A stretch of DNA of 64,000 nucleotides from Methylobacterium isbiliense (GTDB lineage: Bacteria; Pseudomonadota; Alphaproteobacteria; Rhizobiales; Beijerinckiaceae). Below, piece after piece: positions 26,417 through 35,865 of the stretch (its first letter is position 1; the number at the start of each line of letters is the position of its first letter). The DNA lies in contig NZ_BPQQ01000058.1 of the NCBI RefSeq assembly GCF_022179325.1, positions 124,001 to 188,000 on the forward strand, in the 5' to 3' direction. A model generated the notes under the pieces. That model was not told the origin of the DNA and made no database searches. It worked only from the letters and a program-made list of their open reading frames with translations. A program made the translations under genes and the position numbers.

Positions 26417-27400
26417 TCAGCTCCGCGGCGGCGGCGTGCCCGCCGCGGGCGGGCGGCCGGAGCGGTTGGCCGGCGCCCCCTCCCCGAACACCGCCCGGGT
26501 GATCTCGGCGATGCCCCCGAGCGTGCCGGCGAGCGAGGCCGCCTCCAGCGGCACCACCACCACCCGCTGGTTGGGCGCGGTGGCGAGCGCGCGCACCGCC
26601 TCGACGTATTTCTCGGCGACCAGGAAGTTCGCGGCCGCGAGGTCGCCGCGGGCGATGGCCTCGCTGATCATCGCGGTCGCGCGCGCCTCGGCCTCGGCCT
26701 GCCGCTCGCGCGCCTCGGCGTCCCGGAAGGCAGCCTCGCGCCGCCCCTCCGCGTCCAGGATCACCGAGGCCTTGCGCCCCTCCGCCCGCAGGATCTCGGC
26801 CTGCCGCTGCCCTTCCGCCTCCAGCACCGAGGCGCGCTTCTCGCGCTCGGCCTTCATCTGCCGGGCCATCGCCCCGGCGAGGTCGGCCGGCGGCAGGATG
26901 TCCTTGATCTCGATGCGCGTGACCTTGACGCCCCAGGGCGAGGCGGCGGCGTCCATCACCCGCAGCAGCCGCTCGTTGATCTCGTCGCGGTGGGACAGAA
27001 GCTGGTCGAGGTCCATCGAGCCCACCACCGTGCGGATGTTGGTCATGGTGAGGGTGAGCAGCGCGTGTTCGAGGTTCGAGACCTCGTAGGAGGCGCGGGC
27101 CGGGTCGAGCACCTGATAGAAGGCGACCGCATCGATGCGCACGCCGGCATTGTCGCGGGTGAAGGCCTCCTGGCTCGGCACGTCGAGCACCTGCTCCATC
27201 ACGTTCACCCGCCGGCCGATCCGCTCGACGTAAGGAATGATCAGCCCGAGGCCCGCCGCCAGCGTGCGCTGGTAGCGCCCGAACCGCTCCACCGTGTGGA
27301 CGTGGCCCTGGGGCACGATGCGCACGCCGAGCGCGATGGTGAGCACGACGAGCAGCCCCAGCCCGATGACCGCCACGTCGAACCCGGTGATCTGAGTCAT
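26417..27400 (-). CDS. qmcA: SPFH/stomatin-like membrane protein (QmcA type)
   Basis: A 327-residue SPFH (band 7) protein. One N-terminal membrane span (VAVIGLGLLVVLTIALGVRI, about 9–28) is followed by the SPFH domain with VPQGHVHTVERFGRYQRTL and ALLTLTMTNIRTVVGSMDLD. A long Ala/Glu/Arg-rich coiled coil (about 185–270) leads to a Pro-rich tail. Members oligomerise into membrane rafts and modulate proteases such as FtsH. GGAGGG precedes the ATG at 27400, while the frame is open further upstream without similarity. Co-transcribed with the NfeD gene. Confidence 0.9.
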   Translation of the reverse strand: MTQITGFDVAVIGLGLLVVLTIALGVRIVPQGHVHTVERFGRYQRTLAAGLGLIIPYVERIGRRVNVMEQVLDVPSQEAFTRDNAGVRIDAVAFYQVLDPARASYEVSNLEHALLTLTMTNIRTVVGSMDLDQLLSHRDEINERLLRVMDAAASPWGVKVTRIEIKDILPPADLAGAMARQMKAEREKRASVLEAEGQRQAEILRAEGRKASVILDAEGRREAAFRDAEARERQAEAEARATAMISEAIARGDLAAANFLVAEKYVEAVRALATAPNQRVVVVPLEAASLAGTLGGIAEITRAVFGEGAPANRSGRPPAAGTPPPRS

Positions 27401-27653
27401 GAAGCGCCCTCCCCGGGCGGCCCTGTCCAAAGATGGGCCACAGCCTAGCATGCGGCGCCGCGGGATGAGTGCGGCCCGGCACGGTCCTGTCCGGCACGAC
27501 GCGCCGTGCCGTGCGGGCAGAACCGGAGACACGTCTTGCCGACATCCCCTGCGCTCCGGACGATGACGCCGCAGCGGCGCCCGCGACGGGATGCGGCGCA
27601 CGGAAGCGCAAGGTAAGCAGGCGGTGCATCCGGACGGGGATCCTCCACGCGTC

Positions 27654-29030
27654 ATGGCCGACGTCATCGCACCGCGCATCGACCGCTCCGCCCGGGACGT
27701 GGCGGAAAAGATCCTCTTTGCCCGGGAGGACGACCGCGAACCCGGGAAGGTCATCTTCCTGATCGGGGCCGGCTGCTCGATCTCGGCGGGCGTGCCGGGC
27801 GCGGTCGAGATCGGCCGGCGGATGACCCGCGAGGTCGCGCGGCGCCTCGGCCGCGGCAGGCCGGAGGACGATGCGGAGACGGCCTACCGGGCGCTGGTGC
27901 GCGACGAGTTCCTGTCCCCGGCCGAGGGCCCGGCGGGCGGGATCGACTGGTACCGGGTCTACGACGAGATGGTCCGGCGCCCGCCTGCGACGGCGTCGAA
28001 TCCCTCAACCGCATCGCGGGCGCGCCGCGTCGCCCGCAGCTCGTGGAGCTGCACGGCTCGCCGCACCCTTACCTGCTGCGCAACCGGCCGGAGGATGTGA
28101 GGGACGTCTGGCACAATCCGCAGGCCGCGGCGGCGGTGCAGAAGCTCCTGCAGCACGCCACCACCTTCGTGGTGGTCGGCTACGGCGGGCGCGAGGACGG
28201 CGTCATGGACCTCCTGGTCCAGGCCGCCGCGGTCTACCGCGACAAGAACCTCCTCTGGGTGCAGCACTCCCCCGGCCCCAAGACCCTGAGCCCGAAGGCG
28301 CAGGCCTTCCTCGCCACCTCGCGCAAGGGCGGCCTCATCGCCGACCTCGACGCCTATCGCGGTCCCAACGCGGATATCCGCGCCGAGATCGACCGGGCGT
28401 GGCACGCTCTCCTGCGCGAGCGCCTTGCGGACGCTGAGGCGGACACCACGGAGGTCGAGCGGATCCGCGCGCTCCGTCTCGCCGGGAAGGACGCGGAGGC
28501 CTACGCCCTGGCCGATCAGGCGCTCGCCCGGGTCGGCCGCGCGGCCGGAGCAACGGTGGAACTCCTGAAGGCGGCGGCAGGGGCTGCCCTGGAATTCGGC
28601 CAGCGCAGCCCGGCGGCCGAGCCGCTCGGGCGGGCGGTCGAATAACCTTCGGCTGCTCGCCAGCCGCGCCGGCTCGGGCAGGCCGGAGAACCGGCTTTCG
28701 ATGTCCTTGCCGCAAACGGCACGGACCGGCCCGAACGCCGCCGCTCAGATGGCTGAAGCCGCGCACCGAGATGCACTCGCACCGGCTGAGTCCCTCGCGG
28801 GCTCCGAGCGGGCAGCCCTGCAGCATCAGCTTGGGATCGCGCTCACCGGGCTCGGCGAGCGCGAGAGTGGAGCCGAGCGTCTGGAAGAGGCGGTCGCGGC
28901 CTACCGCGCCGCACAGGAGGAACTCACCGCCGACCGCGCGCCGGCCTATGCCGAAGTGGTCCAGAGGAACATCGATCATGCCTCCCGGCTTCTCCGGGCG
29001 CGCACAGACCCCGCGGTGGGCGAACCCTGA
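27654..29030 (+). pseudogene. Remnant of a SIR2-domain/TPR protein, probably a former defence gene
   Basis: Three pieces in different frames belong to one ancestral gene. Piece 1 (27654 to about 27979) has the SIR2 nucleotide-binding start, KVIFLIGAGCSISAGVPGAV, and ends at WYRVYDEMVRR. Piece 2 (about 27986–28645, shifted frame) resumes at CDGVESLNRIAG and continues ELHGSPHPYLLRNRPEDV, FVVVGYGGREDGVMDLL and KNLLWVQHS. The region between, expected to hold the catalytic TTNFD-like motif, is missing, so an internal deletion of a few hundred bases plus a frameshift is likely. Piece 3 (28701–29030) is a TPR fragment (HQLGIALTGLGERESGAERL). SIR2–TPR proteins often act as NAD-depleting phage defence; this one cannot be functional. 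Confidence 0.7.
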
Positions 29031-29047
29031 CGCCGGCGCCTCGACCC

Positions 29048-30118
29048 TCAGCGCAGCAGCCCCCGCATCCCCTCCCAGAGGTCGCCCACCACCTCGCCGG
29101 CGGGCGCGGCCCGGGCGAAGCCGGCCGCCTGGCCGGCCCAGGCCTGCATCCGGTCGAGATCGCCCGCGCGGACGGCCTCGTCCCGCAGGCCTTGCGTGAG
29201 GCCGCGCTGCACCGGATAGGGGGCGGGCGGGGGCGCGTCGGGGGCGGTGGCGGCCTCCACGTAGGCGGTGGCGAGGCTGCGCCCGGCCCGGCCGCTGAAG
29301 GCGCGCGAGACCCGGGTGTCCTCGGGCCGTGCCCGGCCGAGCGCCGCGGCCCAGGCGGGGGCGATCCCCGCCTCGGGGCAGCGCAGGAAGCCGGTGCCGA
29401 TCTGGACGGCGCTGGCGCCGAGCAGAAGGGCGGCGGCCGCCCCGCGGGCCTCGGCGATGCCGCCCGTCGCCACGACCGGGATGCGCACCGCGTCGACGAT
29501 TGCCGGCACCAGCGCCAGGGTGCCGACCATCCCGCGCTCGGCCTGCGCCGCGTCGAAGCAGCCGCGATGGCCGCCCGCCTCCGCCCCCTGCGCCACCACC
29601 GCGTCGGCGCCCGCCGCCTCGGCGGCCAGCGCCTCCGCCACCGTCGAGACGTTGGCCCACCACGCGATGCCCCGCGCCTTCAGCTCGGCCACGAAGGCGG
29701 GCGGGTAGAGCCCCATCACCGAGGAGACGATCGGCGGCGCGGCGTCGAGGAGCGCCCGGGTCTGCGCCGCGAAATCCGGCGGCCGGCCGTCGCCCGCCTC
29801 TGGCGGCACCGCCGGCCCGAAGCGGGCCAGGAAGGCGCGCAGCTCCGCTTCCCGGGCCGGATCGCGCGCCGGCGCGGGATCGGGGATCCAGAGATTGAGC
29901 TGGAACGGCCCCGCCGGCCGCACCGCCTCGGCCCAGGCGAGGATCGCGGACGGGCTCATCAGCAGCGCCCCGCAGGCCCCGAGGCCTCCGGCCCGCGCCA
30001 CCGCCACCGAGAGCGCGGGCGGGCAGGCGCCGGCCATCGGCGCGAGCAGGATCGGGCGGGTGAGCCCGTAGCGCTCGCAGAAGCCGTGCGCGCGGGCGAG
30101 AGCGGGGTGGAGCGACAT
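29048..30118 (-). CDS. Nitronate monooxygenase family flavoprotein
   Basis: A 356-residue FMN enzyme of the nitronate monooxygenase/2-nitropropane dioxygenase family. TIM-barrel motifs are LLAPMAGACPPALSVAVARA near the start, QGAEAGGHRG in the middle (the conserved His-Arg-containing motif), VVATGGIAEARGAAAALLLG with AVQIGTGFL for FMN phosphate binding. It oxidises alkyl nitronates, often as detoxification. The start at 30118 has only a weak Shine-Dalgarno. It follows the broken SIR2 gene convergently with a 17-base gap. Confidence 0.88.
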   Translation of the reverse strand: MSLHPALARAHGFCERYGLTRPILLAPMAGACPPALSVAVARAGGLGACGALLMSPSAILAWAEAVRPAGPFQLNLWIPDPAPARDPAREAELRAFLARFGPAVPPEAGDGRPPDFAAQTRALLDAAPPIVSSVMGLYPPAFVAELKARGIAWWANVSTVAEALAAEAAGADAVVAQGAEAGGHRGCFDAAQAERGMVGTLALVPAIVDAVRIPVVATGGIAEARGAAAALLLGASAVQIGTGFLRCPEAGIAPAWAAALGRARPEDTRVSRAFSGRAGRSLATAYVEAATAPDAPPPAPYPVQRGLTQGLRDEAVRAGDLDRMQAWAGQAAGFARAAPAGEVVGDLWEGMRGLLR

Positions 30119-30265
30119 GCCGGGCAGTGAAGCGCGGGCGCGCGCATCGCGCAAGCGGCGGCCGCGCCGGCCCGGCGGCCCGGCGGCCCGGCCGGGTGCC
30201 GCATACCCCAAATGGGAGAAGAGGTCCGACCAAGAGGAAGATTTCATGGAGCGAGGAGGAATCGG

Positions 30266-30886
30266 ATGTCCAAATCGCCCCTTCTCGTCCTGCACCTCGT
30301 CGGCCTGGCCCTGTCGGTCGGGAGTGTTCTTGCCCTCGACCTTCGGCTCGTCAGGCTTCTGTGCGGCGGCCGCATCGCGCCCGAGGATCTCGGCTTCGCC
30401 GCGTTCCTGAAACCCCTGGTGCGCGCCGGGCTCGTCCTGCTCTGGATCTCCGGCCTCGGCTTCCTCGTGCTCGGCCACCTGAACGGGTCCGACCTGCTTG
30501 CCAACCCGAAGCTGCATGCCAAGGTGGCGATCGTCGCGGTCCTGACCCTCAACGGCGTCGCGGTCGAGCGCCACGCCTTCGGCGCGCTGGCCCGCAACGT
30601 GGGGCGGCGGCTGTTCGACGGGCTCTCGCAGGGCCAGGCGGCCCGGCTCCTCCTCGTCGCCGCGGTCTCGGCGGCCGGCTGGTACGCGGCCCTGGTGATG
30701 GGCGCGGTGCGCGAGCTGAACGTCCTGGCCGGGGCCGAGGTCTTCCTGCTCGCCTACGGGGGCCTGGTGGCGGGGGCGGCGGGCCTGCTCTGGGGGATCA
30801 AGCGGCTGGTCTACGACGCCGGGGACGCTGCGGCGGAGGCCGGGCCGCTTCAGGCCGTGCCCTCCCCGCAGGCGCAGCCCTCGTGA
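30266..30886 (+). CDS. Polytopic membrane protein of unknown function
   Basis: A 206-residue inner-membrane protein with about five hydrophobic spans: LLVLHLVGLALSVGSVLALD, VRAGLVLLWISGLGFLVLG, KVAIVAVLTLNGVAVERHAF, LLLVAAVSAAGWYAALVMGA and the last LLAYGGLVAGAAGLLWG. A conserved-looking His in the first span (VLHLVG) and another after the third could bind a heme or metal, but that is speculation. GAGGAGG precedes the ATG at 30266, which is preferred over an upstream frame start at 30212. It is divergent from the nitronate monooxygenase. Confidence 0.7.
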   Translation: MSKSPLLVLHLVGLALSVGSVLALDLRLVRLLCGGRIAPEDLGFAAFLKPLVRAGLVLLWISGLGFLVLGHLNGSDLLANPKLHAKVAIVAVLTLNGVAVERHAFGALARNVGRRLFDGLSQGQAARLLLVAAVSAAGWYAALVMGAVRELNVLAGAEVFLLAYGGLVAGAAGLLWGIKRLVYDAGDAAAEAGPLQAVPSPQAQPS

Positions 30887-30923
30887 TCGTCTCGGCGTCT
30901 CCCGCGTCGGTGCCCCGGCCCGC

Positions 30924-32066
30924 TCAAGAACCGAACGGATCCTGCGGCAGCCGCGCGAGCAGGGCCACCAGCTCGGCCTGCCCGGCGGTCGCGGTCTTGG
31001 CGTAGATGTGCTTGAGCTGCGTGCGCAGCGTGGCCATGGTGACGCCGCACCCCTCGGCGACCGTCTCCAGCCGGCCCGCGGCGAAGAGCCCGGCGGCGAC
31101 GCGCGCCTCGGCGGGCGTGAGGCCGAGCAGGGTCGCGAGGCGGTCGGGCCGCAGCCGGGGCGGCTTGGCGAGGTCCGTCGCGGTGACCAGCACCGCGGCG
31201 GCGCCGCGGCCCGGAAGCGGCGGGAGCGGGCTCACCCGCACCGCGTAGGGCCGCTGCCCGGAGGGCCGCGACACCGCCAGCACGCCGCCCCGGTCCGGAC
31301 CTCGCCACAGGTCCGCCGCCGCCGCGCAGAGGGCGCGCAGCCGGTCGTTCTCGGCGGGCTTCATCGCGCGGATCGTCTCGCCGGCGAGGAGCAGGCCGTC
31401 CCGCTCCTGCGCCAGCGCCGACAGGGCGGCGTTGGCGAAGACGACCCGGCCCGTCGCGTCGAGCGTGGCCGCGGCCGTGGGCAGGCCGGCGAGGAGCGTC
31501 TCCAGGGTCCGGTCGGGCGGCGTCGGACGGCCCAGGGTGCCGAGCCGGTGCGCGGTCGCCACCGCCTCCCGCAGATGCGCCATCAGCACGTGGAACAGGG
31601 CGAGCCGCTCGCCGGAGAGCGGCCCGGTCGCAGCCGAGCCCGAGAAGGCGAAGGCGTAGGTGAGCGCGGGGACGGGCCGGCAATAGCCCGTGGCATGGTG
31701 CCGGATGCCGATGCGGTCCGCCTCCCAGCGGCTGAATTCCGGGTAGGCCTCGGGGCTGAAGCGCGGATCCTCCCCGTCGAGGTAGTACAGCGCGTCCGGC
31801 CGCGCGCGCTCGAACAGCGCCTGGGGGTTGTGCGCGTGGAAATGCGCCGCGTAGTCCTGCAGGATCCCGTCGAAGGGCAGGTCGCGGTAGCCCGCCATCG
31901 CGGAGGCCAGGATCTCGGGCCGGTCGGTCCGGTGGAGGACGGTCGTGACCCCGTAGGCGCCGAGGCGCTCGGCCGCCGCCTGCGCCACCGGCGCGAACGA
32001 GCCGCCCTCGGCCGCGGTCCGGTGAATGCGCAGGATGAGGTCGTGGAGGCCGTCGTCTAGCGCCAC
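30924..32066 (-). CDS. LuxR-type transcriptional regulator
   Basis: A 380-residue regulator. The C-terminal 60 residues form a LuxR helix-turn-helix (LGLTPAEARVAAGLFAAGRL, then GVTMATLRTQLKHIYAKTAT). The middle (about 200–300) looks like a PAS-type sensor domain (TLDATGRVVFANAALSALAQ). The N-terminal 190 residues are of unknown sensory type. It is paralogous to the regulator at 46811, which has the same C-terminal arrangement. The start is uncertain: the GTG at 32066 gives VALDDGLHDLILRIH, but it lacks a strong Shine-Dalgarno. It is divergent from the MFS gene at 32361 and may control it. Confidence 0.75.
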   Translation of the reverse strand: MALDDGLHDLILRIHRTAAEGGSFAPVAQAAAERLGAYGVTTVLHRTDRPEILASAMAGYRDLPFDGILQDYAAHFHAHNPQALFERARPDALYYLDGEDPRFSPEAYPEFSRWEADRIGIRHHATGYCRPVPALTYAFAFSGSAATGPLSGERLALFHVLMAHLREAVATAHRLGTLGRPTPPDRTLETLLAGLPTAAATLDATGRVVFANAALSALAQERDGLLLAGETIRAMKPAENDRLRALCAAAADLWRGPDRGGVLAVSRPSGQRPYAVRVSPLPPLPGRGAAAVLVTATDLAKPPRLRPDRLATLLGLTPAEARVAAGLFAAGRLETVAEGCGVTMATLRTQLKHIYAKTATAGQAELVALLARLPQDPFGS

Positions 32067-32360
32067 GGCGCGACCCCGGATGCGGAACCGGCGCTCCGCC
32101 CCGGGCGAGCGGGTGGCGCGGCGATGCGGGAGGCAGGCATGGCGGATCTCCGCGGTCGGGGACGAAGCGAAGGACAGCGGCTGCGATAACGTGTGGCCGC
32201 TGCGGGATGGCGCAGCGACAGGGAGGGGATTCCCAAGATAAGCCGGCCGAGGGGCGGCGGGGAAGTCCGCCGCGAACTGGCGGGGGCCGGATCGCCGCGA
32301 ACGCGCTCCCGCGTGCGGCCCCGCCCTATATGCCCGGCAGGTCCTCCGCCGCAGGTGCCG

Positions 32361-33815
32361 ATGACGACGCCCGCTCCGCCCTCCGTCGCTGCCGATGGCG
32401 GCCTCGTCGAGACCGACGTCTCGGCCCGCCTCGACCGCCTGCCCTGGGGCCGGTTCCACACCCTCGTCGTGCTGGCGCTCGGCATCACCTGGGTGCTCGA
32501 CGGGCTGGAGGTGACGCTCGCCGGCGCGCTGGCGGGCGCCCTGCGGGCGAGCCCGGTGCTGCAGTTCTCCAACACCGATATCGGGCTCGCGACGTCGAGC
32601 TACCTCGCGGGCGCGGTGATCGGGGCGATCGGCTTCGGCTGGCTCACCGACCGGCTCGGGCGCAAGAGGCTGTTCTTCATCACGCTCGCGGTCTACCTCG
32701 CGGCCACCGCCGCCACGGGCTTCTCGTGGAATCTGTGGAGCTTCTGCCTCTTTCGGTTCCTCACCGGGGCGGGCATCGGGGGCGAGTACACGGCGATCAA
32801 CTCCACCATCCAGGAGCTGATCCCGGCCCGCGCCCGCGGCTGGACCGACCTCGTCATCAACGGCTCGTTCTGGCTCGGCGCGGTGCTGGGCGCGGGCACC
32901 TCGCTGGTGGTGCTCGACCCCGCTCTGTTCGGCCCCGACTGGGGCTGGCGGGTCGCGTTCCTGCTCGGGGCCGCCCTCGGCCTCGTGATCCTCGCCCTGC
33001 GCAGCTGGATCCCCGAGAGCCCGCGCTGGCTCATCACCCACGGCCGGGCCGCGGAGGCCGAGCGCATCGTGGCGGGGATCGAGGCGCGGTTCCGGCGGGA
33101 GGGGCACGCCCTCGCGCCCGGCCCCTTCCCCACCGTGCGCCTGCGCCAGCGCCGCCACACGCCCCTGCGGGAGGTGTTCGGGACGCTCGCCCGCTACCGC
33201 AGCCGCGCCCTCGTCGGCCTCGCCCTGATGTCCGCCCAGGCGTTCTTCTACAACGCGATCTTCTTCACCTACGGGCTGATCCTGATCGACTTCTACGGGG
33301 TGCCGTCCGGCGGGATCGGCTGGTACATCCTGCCCTTCGCGGCCGGCAACTTCCTCGGCCCGGTGCTGCTCGGGCGCTTCTTCGACACGGTCGGCCGCCG
33401 GCCGATGATCGCCGGCACCTACGGCATCTCCGGCCTGCTGCTGGCCGTAAGCGGGGTCCTGTTCCAGCAGGACCTGCTCGACGCCACCACCCTCACCCTG
33501 TGCTGGATGGCGGTGTTCTTCTTCGCCTCGGCGGCGGCGAGTTCGGCCTACCTCACGGTGAGCGAGGTGTTTCCGCTGGAGATCCGCGCCTTCGCCATCG
33601 CGCTGTTCTACGCGGTCGGCACCGGGGTCGGGGCGGTGGGGCCGGCCCTGTTCGGGGTGCTGATCGAGGAGAAGTCGCGCGAGGCGGTGCTGGGCGGCTA
33701 CCTCCTCGCCTCGGTCCTGATGATCGCCGCGGGGGTGGTGGCGGGGATCTGGGGCGTGGCGGCGGAGCGGCGCTCGCTCGAGGACGTGGCCCGGCCGCTC
33801 GCGGCGGCGGAGTGA
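32361..33815 (+). CDS. MFS transporter, sugar/metabolite family
   Basis: A 484-residue major facilitator with 12 expected spans. Hallmarks are the A-motif between spans 2 and 3, GWLTDRLGRKRLFF, its equivalent in the second half, GRFFDTVGRRPMI, and the sugar-porter-like PESPRWLITHGR with RFLTGAGIGGEYTAINS in span 4. It probably exchanges a small carboxylate, sugar or aromatic with protons; the substrate is unknown. The ATG at 32361 follows GCAGG. It is divergent from a LuxR-type regulator, and its end is separated from hflX by a bidirectional hairpin. Confidence 0.88.
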   Translation: MTTPAPPSVAADGGLVETDVSARLDRLPWGRFHTLVVLALGITWVLDGLEVTLAGALAGALRASPVLQFSNTDIGLATSSYLAGAVIGAIGFGWLTDRLGRKRLFFITLAVYLAATAATGFSWNLWSFCLFRFLTGAGIGGEYTAINSTIQELIPARARGWTDLVINGSFWLGAVLGAGTSLVVLDPALFGPDWGWRVAFLLGAALGLVILALRSWIPESPRWLITHGRAAEAERIVAGIEARFRREGHALAPGPFPTVRLRQRRHTPLREVFGTLARYRSRALVGLALMSAQAFFYNAIFFTYGLILIDFYGVPSGGIGWYILPFAAGNFLGPVLLGRFFDTVGRRPMIAGTYGISGLLLAVSGVLFQQDLLDATTLTLCWMAVFFFASAAASSAYLTVSEVFPLEIRAFAIALFYAVGTGVGAVGPALFGVLIEEKSREAVLGGYLLASVLMIAAGVVAGIWGVAAERRSLEDVARPLAAAE

Positions 33816-33833
33816 CGGCCCCCGATCTCATGC

Positions 33834-33868
33834 CACATCCGCTTGATCCCTTCGGGATGGCGGATGTG
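33834..33868. terminator. Bidirectional terminator between the MFS gene and hflX
   Basis: CACATCCGC at 33834–33842 pairs with GCGGATGTG at 33860–33868, with an inner ATCCC/GGGAT pair around a TTC loop. It fills the gap between two convergent genes, so it probably serves both. No long T-run is visible. Confidence 0.6.
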
Positions 33869-33876
33869 AGCTTCGC

Positions 33877-35262
33877 TCAGCCGCCCGCCGCCCGCAGCCG
33901 CCGGGCGGCGCCGAAGCGGTTGAGGAAGCGCGGCTCCTTCTCGGGGGCCAGGCGGACCACGAGATGGACCTGGCCGCCCGCATCCTCGCGGCGGTCGAGC
34001 ACCTCGGCGTTCTCGTAGAGCCAGTGCAGGCCCGCCCCCTCGGCGGGGTCGAGCACGAGGGCGAAGCTCGCCCGGCTCTCGGCGATGCGCGCCTCGATCC
34101 GCGCGAGCAGCCGGTCCACGCCCTCGCCGGTGAGCGCCGACAGCAGCACCGGCCTGGCGGCGGCCTCCCCGGACGGGCCGGTGCGGCTGAGGTTGAGCAG
34201 GCGCTCGCGCTCGGGCGGATCGAGGAGGTCGGCCTTGTTCCAGACCTCGATGATCCGGCCGGCCCCCGGCTCGATGCCGAGCTCGGCCAGCACCGTGTGC
34301 ACGTCCTGCCCCTGCGCCTCGGTGTCCTCGTGGGCGATGTCGCGCACGTGGAGCAGGATGTCGGCCTCGATCACGTCCTCCAGCGTCGCCCGGAAGGCGG
34401 CGATCAGCATGGTCGGCAGGTCGGAGATGAAACCCACCGTGTCGGACAGGATCGCGGTCTCCCCATGCGGCAGCTTGATGGCGCGCGCGGTCGGGTCGAG
34501 GGTGGCGAACAGCATGTCCTCCGCCCGCACCTCCGCGGCGGTCAGGCGGTTGAACAGGGTCGACTTGCCGGCGTTCGTGTAGCCGACCAGCGCCACGACC
34601 GGATAGGGCACCCGCCGCCGGCTCTGCCGATGCAGGCCGCGGGTCCGGGTCACGGTCTCCAGTTCCCGCTCGATGCGGGTCATGCGCTCCTGGATCAGGC
34701 GCCGGTCGGCCTCGATCTGGGTCTCGCCGGGGCCGCCGAGGAAGCCGAAGCCGCCGCGCTGGCGCTCCAGATGGGTCCAGGAGCGCACGAGCCGGCTGCG
34801 CTGGTAGGCGAGATGCGCGTGCTCCACCTGCAGGGTGCCCTCGCGGGTGGAGGCGCGCCGCCCGAAGATCTCCAGGATCAGCCCGGTGCGGTCGATGACC
34901 TTGACGCCCCAGGCCTTCTCGAGGTTGCGCTGCTGCACCGGCGAGAGGGCGCAATCCATGACGACGAGGCGCACCGCCTCGGCGGCGATCCGCCCGGCGA
35001 TCTCCTCGACGCGCCCCTTGCCGAGATAGGTGGAGGGCCGGATGGCCTGGACCCCGAGCAGCAGCCGGTCGACGACGTCGAGGTCGATCGCGGCGGCGAG
35101 CCCCACCGCCTCGTCCAGGCGCGCCTGCGCGGGCCGCGGCAGCTCCGCGCCGCGGCGGACCGGATAGGGCCCGATCACCAGGGTGCGGGTGTCGGCGGCG
35201 ACCGCGCCTTCCGGTTCCGCCTGATGCTGCAGCCGGGCCTGGCCCGGGACCTGTGTTTCCAT
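33877..35262 (-). CDS. hflX: Ribosome-associated GTPase HflX
   Basis: A 461-residue HflX, a GTPase that splits stalled or hibernating ribosomes under stress. The N-terminal domain (about 20–200) includes [11 protein letters not shown] and the glycine-rich linker [15 protein letters not shown] (170–184). The G domain has G1 GYTNAGKS (227–234), DTVGF for G3 and NKAD for G4. A C-terminal extension follows. The ATG at 35262 is favoured; an upstream in-frame start at 35328 would add 22 residues without similarity. It lies downstream of hfq in the usual hfq–hflX pair. Confidence 0.93.
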   Translation of the reverse strand: METQVPGQARLQHQAEPEGAVAADTRTLVIGPYPVRRGAELPRPAQARLDEAVGLAAAIDLDVVDRLLLGVQAIRPSTYLGKGRVEEIAGRIAAEAVRLVVMDCALSPVQQRNLEKAWGVKVIDRTGLILEIFGRRASTREGTLQVEHAHLAYQRSRLVRSWTHLERQRGGFGFLGGPGETQIEADRRLIQERMTRIERELETVTRTRGLHRQSRRRVPYPVVALVGYTNAGKSTLFNRLTAAEVRAEDMLFATLDPTARAIKLPHGETAILSDTVGFISDLPTMLIAAFRATLEDVIEADILLHVRDIAHEDTEAQGQDVHTVLAELGIEPGAGRIIEVWNKADLLDPPERERLLNLSRTGPSGEAAARPVLLSALTGEGVDRLLARIEARIAESRASFALVLDPAEGAGLHWLYENAEVLDRREDAGGQVHLVVRLAPEKEPRFLNRFGAARRLRAAGG

Positions 35263-35357
35263 CGACGCCCGACCTCGTGCGCGCACCCGCTTGCGATCGG
35301 GAACAGGTTGGATGTCCGCCCGCCGCAATCAAGCGGGCGGGCCCGCGAATCCGCGAA

Positions 35358-35377
35358 CCGGCCCGGGGATGGGCCGG
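35358..35377 (-). terminator. Hairpin between hfq and hflX
   Basis: A seven-base stem CCGGCCC/GGGCCGG with a six-base loop, 10 bases after the hfq stop. There is no T-run, so it may only partly separate hfq from hflX. Confidence 0.4.
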
Positions 35378-35387
35378 CGCGATTCGC

Positions 35388-35642
35388 TCACGCCTTCTCG
35401 GCGCCCTCCTCGCCCTGCTCGAACAGCTGCACCGGGTGGCCCGGCATGATCGTCGAGATCGCGTGCTTGTAGACCAGTTGCGAGTGTCCGTCGCGCCGGA
35501 GCAGCACACAGAAATTGTCGAACCAAGTCACGACGCCCTGCAGCTTGACACCGTTGACCAGGAAGATCGTGAGGGGGATCTTGTTCTTGCGGACGTGATT
35601 GAGGAAAGTGTCCTGCAGATTCTGAGCGCGCTCGCCCGCCAT
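35388..35642 (-). CDS. hfq: RNA chaperone Hfq
   Basis: An 84-residue Hfq, the hexameric RNA chaperone that pairs small RNAs with mRNAs. The Sm1 motif region reads [20 protein letters not shown] and the Sm2 signature is YKHAIST. The length is typical of alphaproteobacteria, with a short acidic tail. The ATG at 35642 is preceded by AAGGACAAGA. It is located between ntrX and hflX as in other rhizobial genomes. Confidence 0.97.
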
Positions 35643-35833
35643 TCTTCTTGTCCTTTTGAACCCGCCGCCGGTCCGGTGGCGGGCCGCTTCGTTGGTTTTG
35701 TGCAGGCCGCGTGCGGCCCCGGACCCCGCCCCATTACACGGCGAAGCTCCCTCGCGCGCAAGTGACGTGTCGCCGCGCGCAAGCAGGCTCGGCCGCGATC
35801 GGACGAAGCCGAACCTTAGCAAGCTCCGGGCGA

Positions 35834-35855
35834 GGCCGCATTCTCAAATGCGGCC
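35834..35855 (-). terminator. Hairpin after ntrX
   Basis: A perfect nine-base stem, GGCCGCATT/AATGCGGCC with a CTCA loop (as written on the plus strand), 10 bases beyond the ntrX stop. It likely ends the ntrYX transcript before hfq. Confidence 0.6.
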
Positions 35856-35865
35856 GCCGGCTGGA

